DNA of 64,000 bases from Streptacidiphilus sp. ASG 303 (GTDB lineage Bacteria; Actinomycetota; Actinomycetes; Streptomycetales; Streptomycetaceae). Location of the stretch: NCBI RefSeq assembly GCF_020991365.1, contig NZ_JAJLRA010000018.1, positions 26,095 to 90,094 of the forward strand, read 5' to 3'. The position numbers were made by a program, and so were the translations under genes. The notes under the pieces are model-generated. The model saw only the letters and a program-made list of their open reading frames with translations, was not told where the DNA came from and did no database searches. Numbering within the stretch: the first letter of the stretch is position 1; every line of letters starts with the position of its first letter. Shown here one piece after another: positions 8,726 to 15,944 of the stretch.

Positions 8726-9272
8726 GGGGGTTCGCCAGCAGCGACTCCGCCATCTCGAGCAGGCGCAGGGCCTTGTCCGACCTCCGGTCCGGCGCGGAGG
8801 CGCGCAGCCGTGTCAGCAGTTCGAGGCCGATGGCCGCCTGGTCGGCCAGCAGGTCCAGCAGGGCGACGTCGGCCGTCTCCCGCACGCCGTGGACCCCGCG
8901 GTCGAGCACCTCCAGGACGCCGATGCAGTCGTCCTCGCTGAACAGCGGCGCCGCCATGATGCTGTTCGGCACGTACCCGGTCGACTCCGCGGCCTCGTTG
9001 GAGAAGTACGGGGACTCCCGCAGGTCGTCCACGAGCATGGACTGGCCCGAGGCGGCGACCCAGCCGACGATCCCCGTGCCGGCGGGGAACCGGGTCCCGA
9101 CGAGCGTGTCGTCCCCCTCCCCGGCGACGGCCTCGAACACCAGCTCCCCGGTGTCCCGGGCGACGAGGAAGACCGACGACGCGGCCGCCCCGAACGCGTG
9201 GCGGGCGACCTCCACCACGGACTGGAGGAGGCGGCGCTCGGTGGTCGCCTCGAGGTCAGCGGATCGCGTCAT
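8718..9272 (-). CDS. GAF domain protein
   Basis: This 184-residue protein is essentially one GAF sensor domain. After a helix (RRLLQSVVEVARHAFG) come ASSVFLVARDTGELVFEAVAG, FPAGTGIVGWVAASGQ, the ESPYFSN segment and SIMAAPLFSEDDCIGVLEVLD, the classical GAF strand order. GAF domains bind cyclic nucleotides or other small molecules or mediate dimerisation. No output domain is attached, so it must act on a partner, perhaps the neighbouring nucleotidyl cyclase-ATPase. The ATG at 9272 has GGAGG five bases upstream and was preferred over the GTG at 9278. It overlaps the subtilase 3' end and the ATP-grasp start, so it is firmly part of this operon. Confidence 0.82.
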   Translation of the reverse strand: MTRSADLEATTERRLLQSVVEVARHAFGAAASSVFLVARDTGELVFEAVAGEGDDTLVGTRFPAGTGIVGWVAASGQSMLVDDLRESPYFSNEAAESTGYVPNSIMAAPLFSEDDCIGVLEVLDRGVHGVRETADVALLDLLADQAAIGLELLTRLRASAPDRRSDKALRLLEMAESLLANPRG

Positions 9273-10134
9273 GGGCACCTCCGAGTCGGCCGGCCACGTT
9301 GCCGGCGCACATGAACAGGACCGACTTGAGCTGGAACGGCGTGAGCCAGCTGTGCTTGCTGAGCACGAGCGCGCAGAGCCCCGAGATGTGCGGCGCGGCG
9401 AAGCTGTTGCCGGTGGAGCGGATCGTCCCGCCGCCCGGCCAGGCCACCGGCACCCTGACGCCGCGCGCGTGGAACTCCACCGGAGGGGCGGGGTTGTAGT
9501 AGTAGGCCATGGGGTCGGACTCGTCGTGGCTGGCGACCGAGACCACCGAGGAGAACGTCCAGGGGTAGCTGGCCACCGGCCGGTTGTGGGCCGAGACGAC
9601 CAGCACGCACCGGCGGAAGTACGCGCGGTCCGCCAGGTCGTGCAGCTGCGCCGAGAACCTGGCCTGCGTCGTCGCCAGGCTGAGGTTGATCACGTCGAAG
9701 CCCTCGTCGACGGCCCACGAGAGACCGGCGATCAGGGCCGCGCCGCTGCCCGACTTGCCGTCGGTCAGCACCTGCACCGAGGACACCGACGCCGCCGGCG
9801 CGAGGGAGCGGATCACCCCGGCGCAGGCGGTCCCGTGGCCGGCCCGGTCCGCCGGGGGGCAGTCGACGACGTCCACGGTGCCGCCGGGGTCCTCGACGAC
9901 CCTCACCGACCGGTCGAGCCCGCCGACGAGGGGGTGCCCGCCGTCGACCCCGCTGTCGACGACGCACACCCGGACCCCCGACCCGTCCGCGCCGCCCCAG
10001 GCCCACTGCGGCGACACCTCGGACAGCGAGCTGATCCGGAACTCCTCCGGGGCCGCGGTGCTGGTCCTCGCGCTCCAGGCCGGCATCCCCGGGACGTAGG
10101 ACGCCGCGGGGCGTCTCCACGGCAGGTCGTTCAC
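9256..10134 (-). CDS. Cytoplasmic S8 (subtilisin-like) serine protease
   Basis: This 292-residue peptidase has a complete triad: Asp60 in VCVVDSGVDG, His100 in GHGTACAG and Ser244 in GNSFAAPHISG, with the oxyanion Asn184 in SAHN. It has no signal peptide, propeptide or membrane anchor, which is unusual for S8 enzymes and argues for an intracellular role such as processing a leader peptide or a regulator. The GTG start at 10134 overlaps the stop of the upstream cyclase-ATPase gene (GTGA) and has GAGGGGGGA upstream. It is not a mycosin: those are secreted and membrane-tethered. The target is unknown; peptides of the RiPP locus are plausible (inference). Confidence 0.88.
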   Translation of the reverse strand: MNDLPWRRPAASYVPGMPAWSARTSTAAPEEFRISSLSEVSPQWAWGGADGSGVRVCVVDSGVDGGHPLVGGLDRSVRVVEDPGGTVDVVDCPPADRAGHGTACAGVIRSLAPAASVSSVQVLTDGKSGSGAALIAGLSWAVDEGFDVINLSLATTQARFSAQLHDLADRAYFRRCVLVVSAHNRPVASYPWTFSSVVSVASHDESDPMAYYYNPAPPVEFHARGVRVPVAWPGGGTIRSTGNSFAAPHISGLCALVLSKHSWLTPFQLKSVLFMCAGNVAGRLGGAHDAIR

Positions 10135-13100
10135 GGCGTCCCCCCTCGTGCGGCGAGCCAGGACCGCACATCCCGGCACGGCAGTTCGGCACCCTTCGCG
10201 GTGAAGCTCGCCAGGGCCTCCCGCGCGGCGAGCCGGGCCCGGTCCCGCATGCCGCAGGCGTCCAGGGCGCGGGCCGTCTCGAACCGGACGTCGCCGGTGA
10301 GGACCGGGTCGTCGGTGCTCCCGAGGAGCGCGGCGGCCTCCTCGGCGGCCGCGACCGGGTCGCCGGGCCACGCGCCCGTCGCGCCCAGCCGGGCCCGCAG
10401 GGCCAGGAGGACGAGCCGCCCGCGGGTCTCCAGCCGTGCGGGGTCCAGGGCCCGCAGCGCCGCGGCGCAGGACGCGGTGTCGCCGGCGCGGAGCAGTTCA
10501 CGCGCCGCGTAGATCCGCAGGGTCGCCGCCGTCGTCCCCCGGCCCAGCCCGTGCAGCCGGTCGGCGGCCGTCCCGTAGTGCCGCAGGGCGTCCGCGTGGT
10601 CGCCCGAGAGGGAGGCGACCAGGCCGGCGGCCTGGTCCGCGGCGACGGCGCCGAGCGTGAGCTGGAGGTCGGCGGCGTGCCGGCGCGCCTGCTCCAGTCC
10701 GTCGCGCGCCTCGCCGAGCAGGCCGGCCAAGGCCTGGAGCCGCGCCCGGGTGAGCAGGACGGGCACCAGGAGGGAGCGGTCCGTGTCGAACCGGGCGGCC
10801 AGCTCCCCGCACAGGGCGATCCCCTCGGACACCGGGGTGGGGGACCACTGCGTCAGTTCGCAGACCGACGCGAGCAGCCGGTCCTCCTCGTAGCCGTCGC
10901 CGGCCGCGCGCGCCCTGAGGAGCGCGTCGCGCACGGCGGACTCCGCGGCGCCGATCCGCCCGTCGGCGAAGCTGCGGAGCGATGCGAGCTGGTGGAACCG
11001 GCACCAGCTGAGGTCGTCGTCCGGATCCGACCGCACGTCCCGTGCCAGCGCGTCCGGCGGCGGCACCGGCAGCCCGGACCGCAGGTCGACCAGCTGCCGC
11101 TGGATCGTGCAGGTCCGCCGCGTGCGCGGGTCCCCGGCGCTCCTCCTCTCCGCCTCCCCGACCGCCGCGCGGGCCCTGTCCCACAGCCCGAGGCCCGCGT
11201 GGGCGTCGCTGATGCGGATGGCGAGGACGCGGTGCTCCGGATCGCCCGGGGCGACGAGGTCGCGGCCGCGCTCCAGGAGCGAGACCGCCGCCGGGAGGTC
11301 CCTGCGGCGCAGGGCTCGGTAGCCGGTGGACACCAGCGCGTGCGCGGCCCTCCCGGTCAGGTCCGGCAGCCGGGGGTCGCCCGGATGGACCTCGCCCAGC
11401 AGCCGGCACGCCGACTCCAGGTGGTGGGCGAGGTCCCCGTCCGCGGCCGACCCCGCGGAGCCCGCGGTCCCCGCGTGCCGCCCGCCGCCCGCCCGGTCGG
11501 CCAGCCGGTCGGCGAGGAGGGTGTGCCAGGTGGCGCGCCGGGCCTTGGACGTCATCTCGTAGACCGTGTCCCGGGCCAGCGGGCGGGAGAACCGGTAGGC
11601 GCCGGGCGGTCCGGAGGGGTGGACGGCGCGCGACCGCAGGAGCCTGCGCAGGGAGGCGTCCAGGACGTCCCCGGCGAGGGCCGGCGCGTCCCCGGCCAGC
11701 ACGCGCACGTCCTCGGCGGTGAAGTCGCACCCCACGGCGGCGGCACGCTCCAGCACCTCGCGGTCGGTGGCCGGCAGCCGGTCCAGCCAGGCGGCCAGCA
11801 GGACCCGGATGCTGGCGGGCAGGCCCGGGGCCGGCACGTCGCCGACGGGGCGCTCCAGCAGGAGCTCGGCGAACAGCGGGTTGCCGTCGCACTCCCCGAC
11901 GATCCGGTCCAGGGCCTCGTCGGTGAGGGTCATGGACTGGGCGGAGACCTCCGCCCGCTCGGCCGTCAGCCTGACCAGCTCCCTGGTCTGCCCGTCGGTG
12001 AGCGGTCCGAGCTCGACGACGGCCGCGGCGTGCCCGGACCCCCCGGCCCAGGCGGAGCGGCTCCCGGGCATGTCCGGCCGTGCGGCGCACAGCAGCAGCA
12101 CCTCGGCGTCGGTGACCCCCTCGGCCACGTCCTGCACCAGGTCGAGGAGGGTCGGCTCCGCCCAGTGGAAGTCCTCCAGGACGACGATCAGCGGGCCGCG
12201 CCGGCCGAGCGCCTCCACGAGGCACCGGAAGGCCCACGCGATCTCCGCGACGCTGACGGGCCGTCCGGCGCCGGTGGCCAGGTCCAGTGCGGCGGCCAGC
12301 GCGTCGACCGCGCGCCGCCCGTCCGGCCGGTCCGCCGTGAGGACGCCCGCTGCCTCCTCCCAGCCTCCCGGCAGCGACCACACCGCATCGGCGACCGGCC
12401 AGTAGGTGAGTCCGGCGCCGTAGGCCCGGCAGGTCCCGCGGAGCACCGACGCCCCGGCGGCCGCCGGATTCGCCAGGAACTCCCTCAGCAGGCGGGACTT
12501 GCCGATGCCCGCCGTCCCGACGACGGTGACGAGCGCGCAGGTCCGGTCCCGGCGCACCCGGGCGTAGGCCCGGCGCAGCTGTTCCAGCTCCGCCTCCCGG
12601 CCGATCAGCGCGACGGTGTCCTCCCGGGCCGGTCCGGGAAGCACCTCGACGGCGCGCCAGGCCGTGACGGGGCCGGGCTTCCCCTTGAGCGAGAGGGGCG
12701 CGAGGCCCTCCAACCGGACCCACGCCCCGACCAGCCGGGCCGTGTCGTCGTCGATCAGGATCTCGTGCGCCGCCGCGTGCGACTGCAGGCGGGCCGCGGT
12801 GTGCACGACGTCGCCGACCACGCGGGCCCCGCCGCCGGCGTCCCCCACCACGACCGCCTCGCCGGTGGCGATCCCGCTGTGGACGTCCAGCCTCAGGCCG
12901 AACCCGCGCTCCAGGTCCGCGTTGAGGCCCTCCAGCGCGTCGACCAGCGCGCACGCCGCCCGGACCGCGCGCAGCGCGTCGTCCTCGTGGCTGCGGAAGG
13001 CCCCGAAGACGGCCATCACCGCGTCGCCGATGAACTTCTCGACGACCCCGCCGTGGTCGGCGACGGCCGTCGTGCAGGCGGTGTAGTAGCGGTCCATGGT

Positions 13101-13295
13101 CACCCGCAGGGCCTCGGGGTCCAGCGACCCGGCGAGCGCCGTCGAGCTGACGAGGTCGATGAAGACGACGCTCACGATCCTGCGGGTGTCCGACGCGGGT
13201 GCCCGCTGTCCCAGGGGGGACCCGCACTCCGAGCAGAACCGCGCCCTGTCGGCGACGGGCGCGTGGCACCCGCGGCAGTGCGCCCGGCCGCTCAC
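10131..13295 (-). CDS. Zinc-ribbon, class III nucleotidyl cyclase and AAA ATPase regulator
   Basis: This 1054-residue multidomain protein starts with a zinc ribbon (CRGC and CSEC, residues 7-24). A class III nucleotidyl cyclase domain follows (about 38-220), with metal Asp47 (FIDLVSST), Lys87 and Asp91 (EKFIGDAVM), Asp162 and Arg169. An AAA/STAND ATPase comes next with Walker A GTAGIGKS (about residue 260) and Walker B IVVLEDFHWAE. The second half is helical, TPR-like. The family usually senses signals and may make cAMP. The transition-state Asn expected in GDVVN is His165 here, so activity is uncertain. The ATG overlaps the stop of the preceding peptide gene by four bases and the protein ends in the GTG of the protease, so it is tightly coupled to both. 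Confidence 0.85.
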   Translation of the reverse strand: MSGRAHCRGCHAPVADRARFCSECGSPLGQRAPASDTRRIVSVVFIDLVSSTALAGSLDPEALRVTMDRYYTACTTAVADHGGVVEKFIGDAVMAVFGAFRSHEDDALRAVRAACALVDALEGLNADLERGFGLRLDVHSGIATGEAVVVGDAGGGARVVGDVVHTAARLQSHAAAHEILIDDDTARLVGAWVRLEGLAPLSLKGKPGPVTAWRAVEVLPGPAREDTVALIGREAELEQLRRAYARVRRDRTCALVTVVGTAGIGKSRLLREFLANPAAAGASVLRGTCRAYGAGLTYWPVADAVWSLPGGWEEAAGVLTADRPDGRRAVDALAAALDLATGAGRPVSVAEIAWAFRCLVEALGRRGPLIVVLEDFHWAEPTLLDLVQDVAEGVTDAEVLLLCAARPDMPGSRSAWAGGSGHAAAVVELGPLTDGQTRELVRLTAERAEVSAQSMTLTDEALDRIVGECDGNPLFAELLLERPVGDVPAPGLPASIRVLLAAWLDRLPATDREVLERAAAVGCDFTAEDVRVLAGDAPALAGDVLDASLRRLLRSRAVHPSGPPGAYRFSRPLARDTVYEMTSKARRATWHTLLADRLADRAGGGRHAGTAGSAGSAADGDLAHHLESACRLLGEVHPGDPRLPDLTGRAAHALVSTGYRALRRRDLPAAVSLLERGRDLVAPGDPEHRVLAIRISDAHAGLGLWDRARAAVGEAERRSAGDPRTRRTCTIQRQLVDLRSGLPVPPPDALARDVRSDPDDDLSWCRFHQLASLRSFADGRIGAAESAVRDALLRARAAGDGYEEDRLLASVCELTQWSPTPVSEGIALCGELAARFDTDRSLLVPVLLTRARLQALAGLLGEARDGLEQARRHAADLQLTLGAVAADQAAGLVASLSGDHADALRHYGTAADRLHGLGRGTTAATLRIYAARELLRAGDTASCAAALRALDPARLETRGRLVLLALRARLGATGAWPGDPVAAAEEAAALLGSTDDPVLTGDVRFETARALDACGMRDRARLAAREALASFTAKGAELPCRDVRSWLAARGGTP

Positions 13296-13474
13296 AGCAG
13301 CTTGAGCTCCTGGCCCTCCACCTCGCCGGCCGCGGCCTCCAGGCGGTCCTTCACCGAGTTCAGCACCGCGACCTCGGACTCGCTCAGGCCGGCCAGGACG
13401 GATCGCTGCTCCACGGCGAGGAGGTCGACCGGGTGTCCGGCCTCCCGCAGGGCGTCCAGTGCGTCGAAGGTCAT
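13292..13474 (-). CDS. RiPP-precursor-like peptide B (60 aa)
   Basis: This 60-residue acidic peptide is homologous to precursor A at 14145-14342: 32 of the first 55 residues are identical without gaps, including PVDLL, SEVAVL-like, RLxAAA and EVEGQ. After EVEGQ the two diverge. B has only ELKLL and lacks the C-terminal Cys of A. Its ATG at 13474 has a modest ribosome binding site (GAGG about ten bases upstream), and its stop overlaps the ATG of the cyclase-ATPase gene. It is also in frame with the upstream LuxR-like reading frame without an intervening stop, so it may instead be the C-terminal domain of that protein. It could be a second RiPP precursor, or a leader-like regulatory or decoy peptide. 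Confidence 0.65.
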   Translation of the reverse strand: MTFDALDALREAGHPVDLLAVEQRSVLAGLSESEVAVLNSVKDRLEAAAGEVEGQELKLL

Positions 13475-13870
13475 GGCTACCGGTACCTCATTCCCGTGCG
13501 GTGCCGGACCGGCGGACGCCGGACCGGTCGAGCGGATGGCGACTGCGGGACGGGGGGACCCGGCCGCCGCGCGTGCGGCCGGGGGCGCCGGCCCGTCGGA
13601 GGGGAGGGGCGGCCACGCCCCCTGCCGGAGGACTCCCATGGAGTACAGGCGCGCGATCAATTCCGTCCTGTTCGACGCGCCCACCCTCCTGAGCATGTTC
13701 CCCAAATGGGCGGCGACGGTGTGCGGACTGATGAAGAGGTCCTCGGCGACCTGGCGGTTCGAGGCCCCCGTCGCCATGAGGGAGGCGATACGCAATTCAC
13801 GTCTCGTCAGGCGCACTGTTCCGGAGGGGATGTGTTTCTGGTGGAAGGCCACGGGGGTTTCATCGCCCAC
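13292..13870 (-). CDS. LuxR-type HTH regulator, possibly fused to peptide B
   Basis: The reading frame from the GTG at 13870 encodes a LuxR/GerE helix-turn-helix at residues about 20-82 (LTRRELRIASLMATGASNRQ, then VAEDLFISPHTVAAHLGNML). A Pro/Ala-rich stretch (about 84-132) runs without any stop into peptide B (133-192). Either the regulator is a true fusion with a RiPP-precursor-like tail, or the regulator ends in low-complexity sequence and peptide B starts internally at 13474. There is no receiver domain, so the regulator would be a single-domain type. The gene is divergent from precursor A, and the inverted repeat at 14052-14072 between them is a candidate target. The start codon is uncertain. 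Confidence 0.6.
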   Translation of the reverse strand: MGDETPVAFHQKHIPSGTVRLTRRELRIASLMATGASNRQVAEDLFISPHTVAAHLGNMLRRVGASNRTELIARLYSMGVLRQGAWPPLPSDGPAPPAARAAAGSPRPAVAIRSTGPASAGPAPHGNEVPVAMTFDALDALREAGHPVDLLAVEQRSVLAGLSESEVAVLNSVKDRLEAAAGEVEGQELKLL

Positions 13871-14051
13871 GCACGCATGGTAGAGCCCGCCGCATGTACG
13901 GGACAAGCATTCGGCGGCCCGTCCTTTTCCCTTGTGCGCGGGGCCGGAAGTGGAGGGGAATCCTCCCTTCCGCCGCGCCCCGCGCGCCGTTCCGCTGCGG
14001 CCGGGAAGGGCCGCGGGAAGGGCCGCGGATTCGGGTCCGCGCCCCGCCCGG

Positions 14052-14072
14052 ATCCCTAGTCGATTGAGGGAT
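14052..14072. promoter_or_regulatory. Inverted repeat upstream of precursor A
   Basis: ATCCCT (14052-14057) and AGGGAT (14067-14072) form a perfect inverted repeat around a 9-base AT-richer centre containing CTAG and TTGA. It lies about 70 bases before the precursor A start, in the divergent spacer to the LuxR-type gene. It may be an operator for that regulator (inference). Confidence 0.45.
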
Positions 14073-14144
14073 GCCCGGCCGGCCGGACCCGGGAGGAGTC
14101 TTTCAGGCACCGACCCCGGTGGTCATCTTCAGAAGGAGCGAGAC

Positions 14145-14342
14145 ATGCCCCAGGAGACACTGGAAGCCCTGCGCAAGGCCGGAACCCCCGTCGACCTGCT
14201 GTCCGAGACCGAGCGCGAGGTGTTCTCCTCGCTCAGCCCGGACGAGGTCGCCGTCCTGAGCTCGATCCAGGGCCGGCTGAACGCCGCGGCGAGCGAGGTC
14301 GAGGGCCAGGTGAACGACAACCAGGTGAACGTCCTCTGCTGA
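14145..14342 (+). CDS. RiPP precursor peptide A with C-terminal Cys (65 aa)
   Basis: This 65-residue acidic peptide has a strong ribosome binding site (AAGGAG, 6-base spacing). Residues 1-55 form a leader-like amphipathic region (PVDLLSETEREVFSSL, SPDEVAVLSSIQGRLNAAA) that is shared with peptide B. A short tail after EVEGQ, VNDNQVNVLC, carries the only Cys, at the very C-terminus. That tail is the likely core. A free C-terminal Cys is what HFCD-type decarboxylases act on, and one is encoded two genes downstream. The next genes are a SPASM radical SAM enzyme, that flavoprotein, an exporter and a B12 radical SAM enzyme, as expected for a RiPP precursor. I do not recognise a named RiPP class. 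Confidence 0.85.
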   Translation: MPQETLEALRKAGTPVDLLSETEREVFSSLSPDEVAVLSSIQGRLNAAASEVEGQVNDNQVNVLC

Positions 14343-14353
14343 GCTGACCGCCA

Positions 14354-14373
14354 GAGGGCCGGCGCAGGCCCTC
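14354..14373 (+). terminator. Attenuator-like hairpin after precursor A
   Basis: GAGGGCC (14354-14360) pairs with GGCCCTC (14367-14373) around a 6-base loop, 11 bases after the precursor stop. Such hairpins often let precursor mRNA exceed that of the downstream maturases. Confidence 0.5.
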
Positions 14374-14579
14374 CCCGCAGCCCCGCCGTCCCCCGCCCGG
14401 GGGCACGCCGGAGCGGTGGAGGGCCTGCGCCTCCCCCGCCGCCCCGGTCCGTGCGGGGCCGGCCCGTGCCGCGGCACCGGAGGCCCCTGCGGCCCGCGGC
14501 GGCGTGCCGGGCCGGCCCCCTCGCCGCCGCGGGCCGCGCCCGTCACGACGGTCCGATCCGGAGCCCGGGAGGAAGAGTC

Positions 14580-15944
14580 ATGGAGAAGGTCAGCCGCTAC
14601 CTGGTGGTCAGTGACAGGACGTACGGCGACGGCTCCGGCGTGGGCGTACGGCTGCTGTACGGCACCAGGACGGCGAAGGTCGTGGCCGTCACCGCGGACA
14701 TCGCCGGGGCCCTGCTGGCCGGGAGCCTCGCCGGCGTCCCGTCCCCCTGGCTGGACGTGCTCCGCGACGCACGGATCGTCGTCCCCGCCGACGAGGACGA
14801 GACGGCGGCGGTGCTCGACCGCAACCGGCGCGCCTCCGCCGACCGCTCCGCCGTGCAGATCTCCCTCCTCCCGACGTCCTACTGCAACATGGGGTGCGCC
14901 TACTGCGGACAGGAGCACCGGCGCGGAGCCCTCACGAGCACCCACCGCGACCAGGTGCGCGACCGGGTGCTGCGCGCCATCGGCGCGCCGTCGACCGAGC
15001 GGGTCCGCATCGACTGGTTCGGCGCCGAGCCGATGATGGGCTACGCCGTCATCCGCGACCTCGCGCCGCGGTTCGTGCGCGCCGCGCAGGAGCGCGGGGT
15101 GGCCTACTCCTCCGTCCTCGTCACCAACGGGAGCCTGCTGACACCGCGGAAGGTCGACACGCTGATCCGCACGTGCGGGCTCACCCACTTCGAGATCACC
15201 GTGGACGGCCCGCCGGAGGTCCACGACGCCCACCGCCCCCTCAAGAGCGGCCGCGGCTCCTTCTGGAGCATCGTGCGGACCGTCCGCGCTGCGGTCGACG
15301 AGGAGGATTTCCGATCGGTCCACTTCACATTCCGCACCAACGTCGACGTGCACAATCAGGACGGCATTCCCCGGTACATCGAACTGATGGCGGGACTGGG
15401 TTTCGCAAAGCCGAACGTGTCGTTCTCGATCGTGCCCGTCCATTCGTGGGGGAACGACGTCTCGGGAATCGAGGTGGCCAAGCAGCGGTTCGCGGACCAG
15501 GAAACCGCCTGGCTTCGGCTCCTGCACCGGCACGGAATGTCCGTCCCCCTGGTCCCGCGGGTCCCGAAGAAGGTCGTCTGCCCGGCGACCACGACCGCGG
15601 CGGAGATCATCAGCAGTACCGGGAACATCTTCTCGTGCAGTGAGTACCCGCTGGTTCCGGAGGCGGAGCGCGACCTCCCGCTGGTCCACATCAGCCGGGC
15701 GGGCCTCGGCACCGCGCGGCCGAAGGGGCCCTTCGACGACTGGAACGACGACATCGGCCGGGGGAGGACCTGGTGCTCCTCCTGCGTCTTCATGCCGACG
15801 TGCGGAGGCGCCTGCCCCAAGGCCTGGCAGGAGGGCCATCCCCCGTGCCCCAGCTACAAGTTCAACATCCAGGACCGGCTGGACCTCGTCGCCGCGCAGT
15901 GCGGCCTCGGGCCGGTTCCCGAGCAGGCCCTCGCAGACCGGTGA
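14580..15944 (+). CDS. SPASM-type radical SAM peptide maturase
   Basis: This 454-residue enzyme has the radical SAM cluster motif at Cys102, Cys106 and Cys109 (YCNMGCAYC). A C-terminal SPASM-like cysteine region reads WCSSCVFMPTCGGACPKAW and ends with a further Cys, suited to auxiliary iron-sulfur clusters. Residues 1-90 could be a peptide-recognition domain, although its sequence is divergent. SPASM enzymes in RiPP pathways make thioethers, carbon-carbon cross-links, epimers or other radical modifications. The ATG at 14580 has GGAGGAAG upstream. The gene follows the precursor by 237 bases, and its TGA overlaps the GTG of the flavoprotein gene, so the two enzymes are translationally coupled. 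The precise reaction cannot be read from sequence. Confidence 0.9.
   Translation: MEKVSRYLVVSDRTYGDGSGVGVRLLYGTRTAKVVAVTADIAGALLAGSLAGVPSPWLDVLRDARIVVPADEDETAAVLDRNRRASADRSAVQISLLPTSYCNMGCAYCGQEHRRGALTSTHRDQVRDRVLRAIGAPSTERVRIDWFGAEPMMGYAVIRDLAPRFVRAAQERGVAYSSVLVTNGSLLTPRKVDTLIRTCGLTHFEITVDGPPEVHDAHRPLKSGRGSFWSIVRTVRAAVDEEDFRSVHFTFRTNVDVHNQDGIPRYIELMAGLGFAKPNVSFSIVPVHSWGNDVSGIEVAKQRFADQETAWLRLLHRHGMSVPLVPRVPKKVVCPATTTAAEIISSTGNIFSCSEYPLVPEAERDLPLVHISRAGLGTARPKGPFDDWNDDIGRGRTWCSSCVFMPTCGGACPKAWQEGHPPCPSYKFNIQDRLDLVAAQCGLGPVPEQALADR

Noticed and set aside
9256..10134. The S8 protease as the mycosin (MycP) of the type VII system.
   Set aside because: It lacks a signal peptide and C-terminal membrane helix, and is about 37 kb from the ESX genes, inside another operon.
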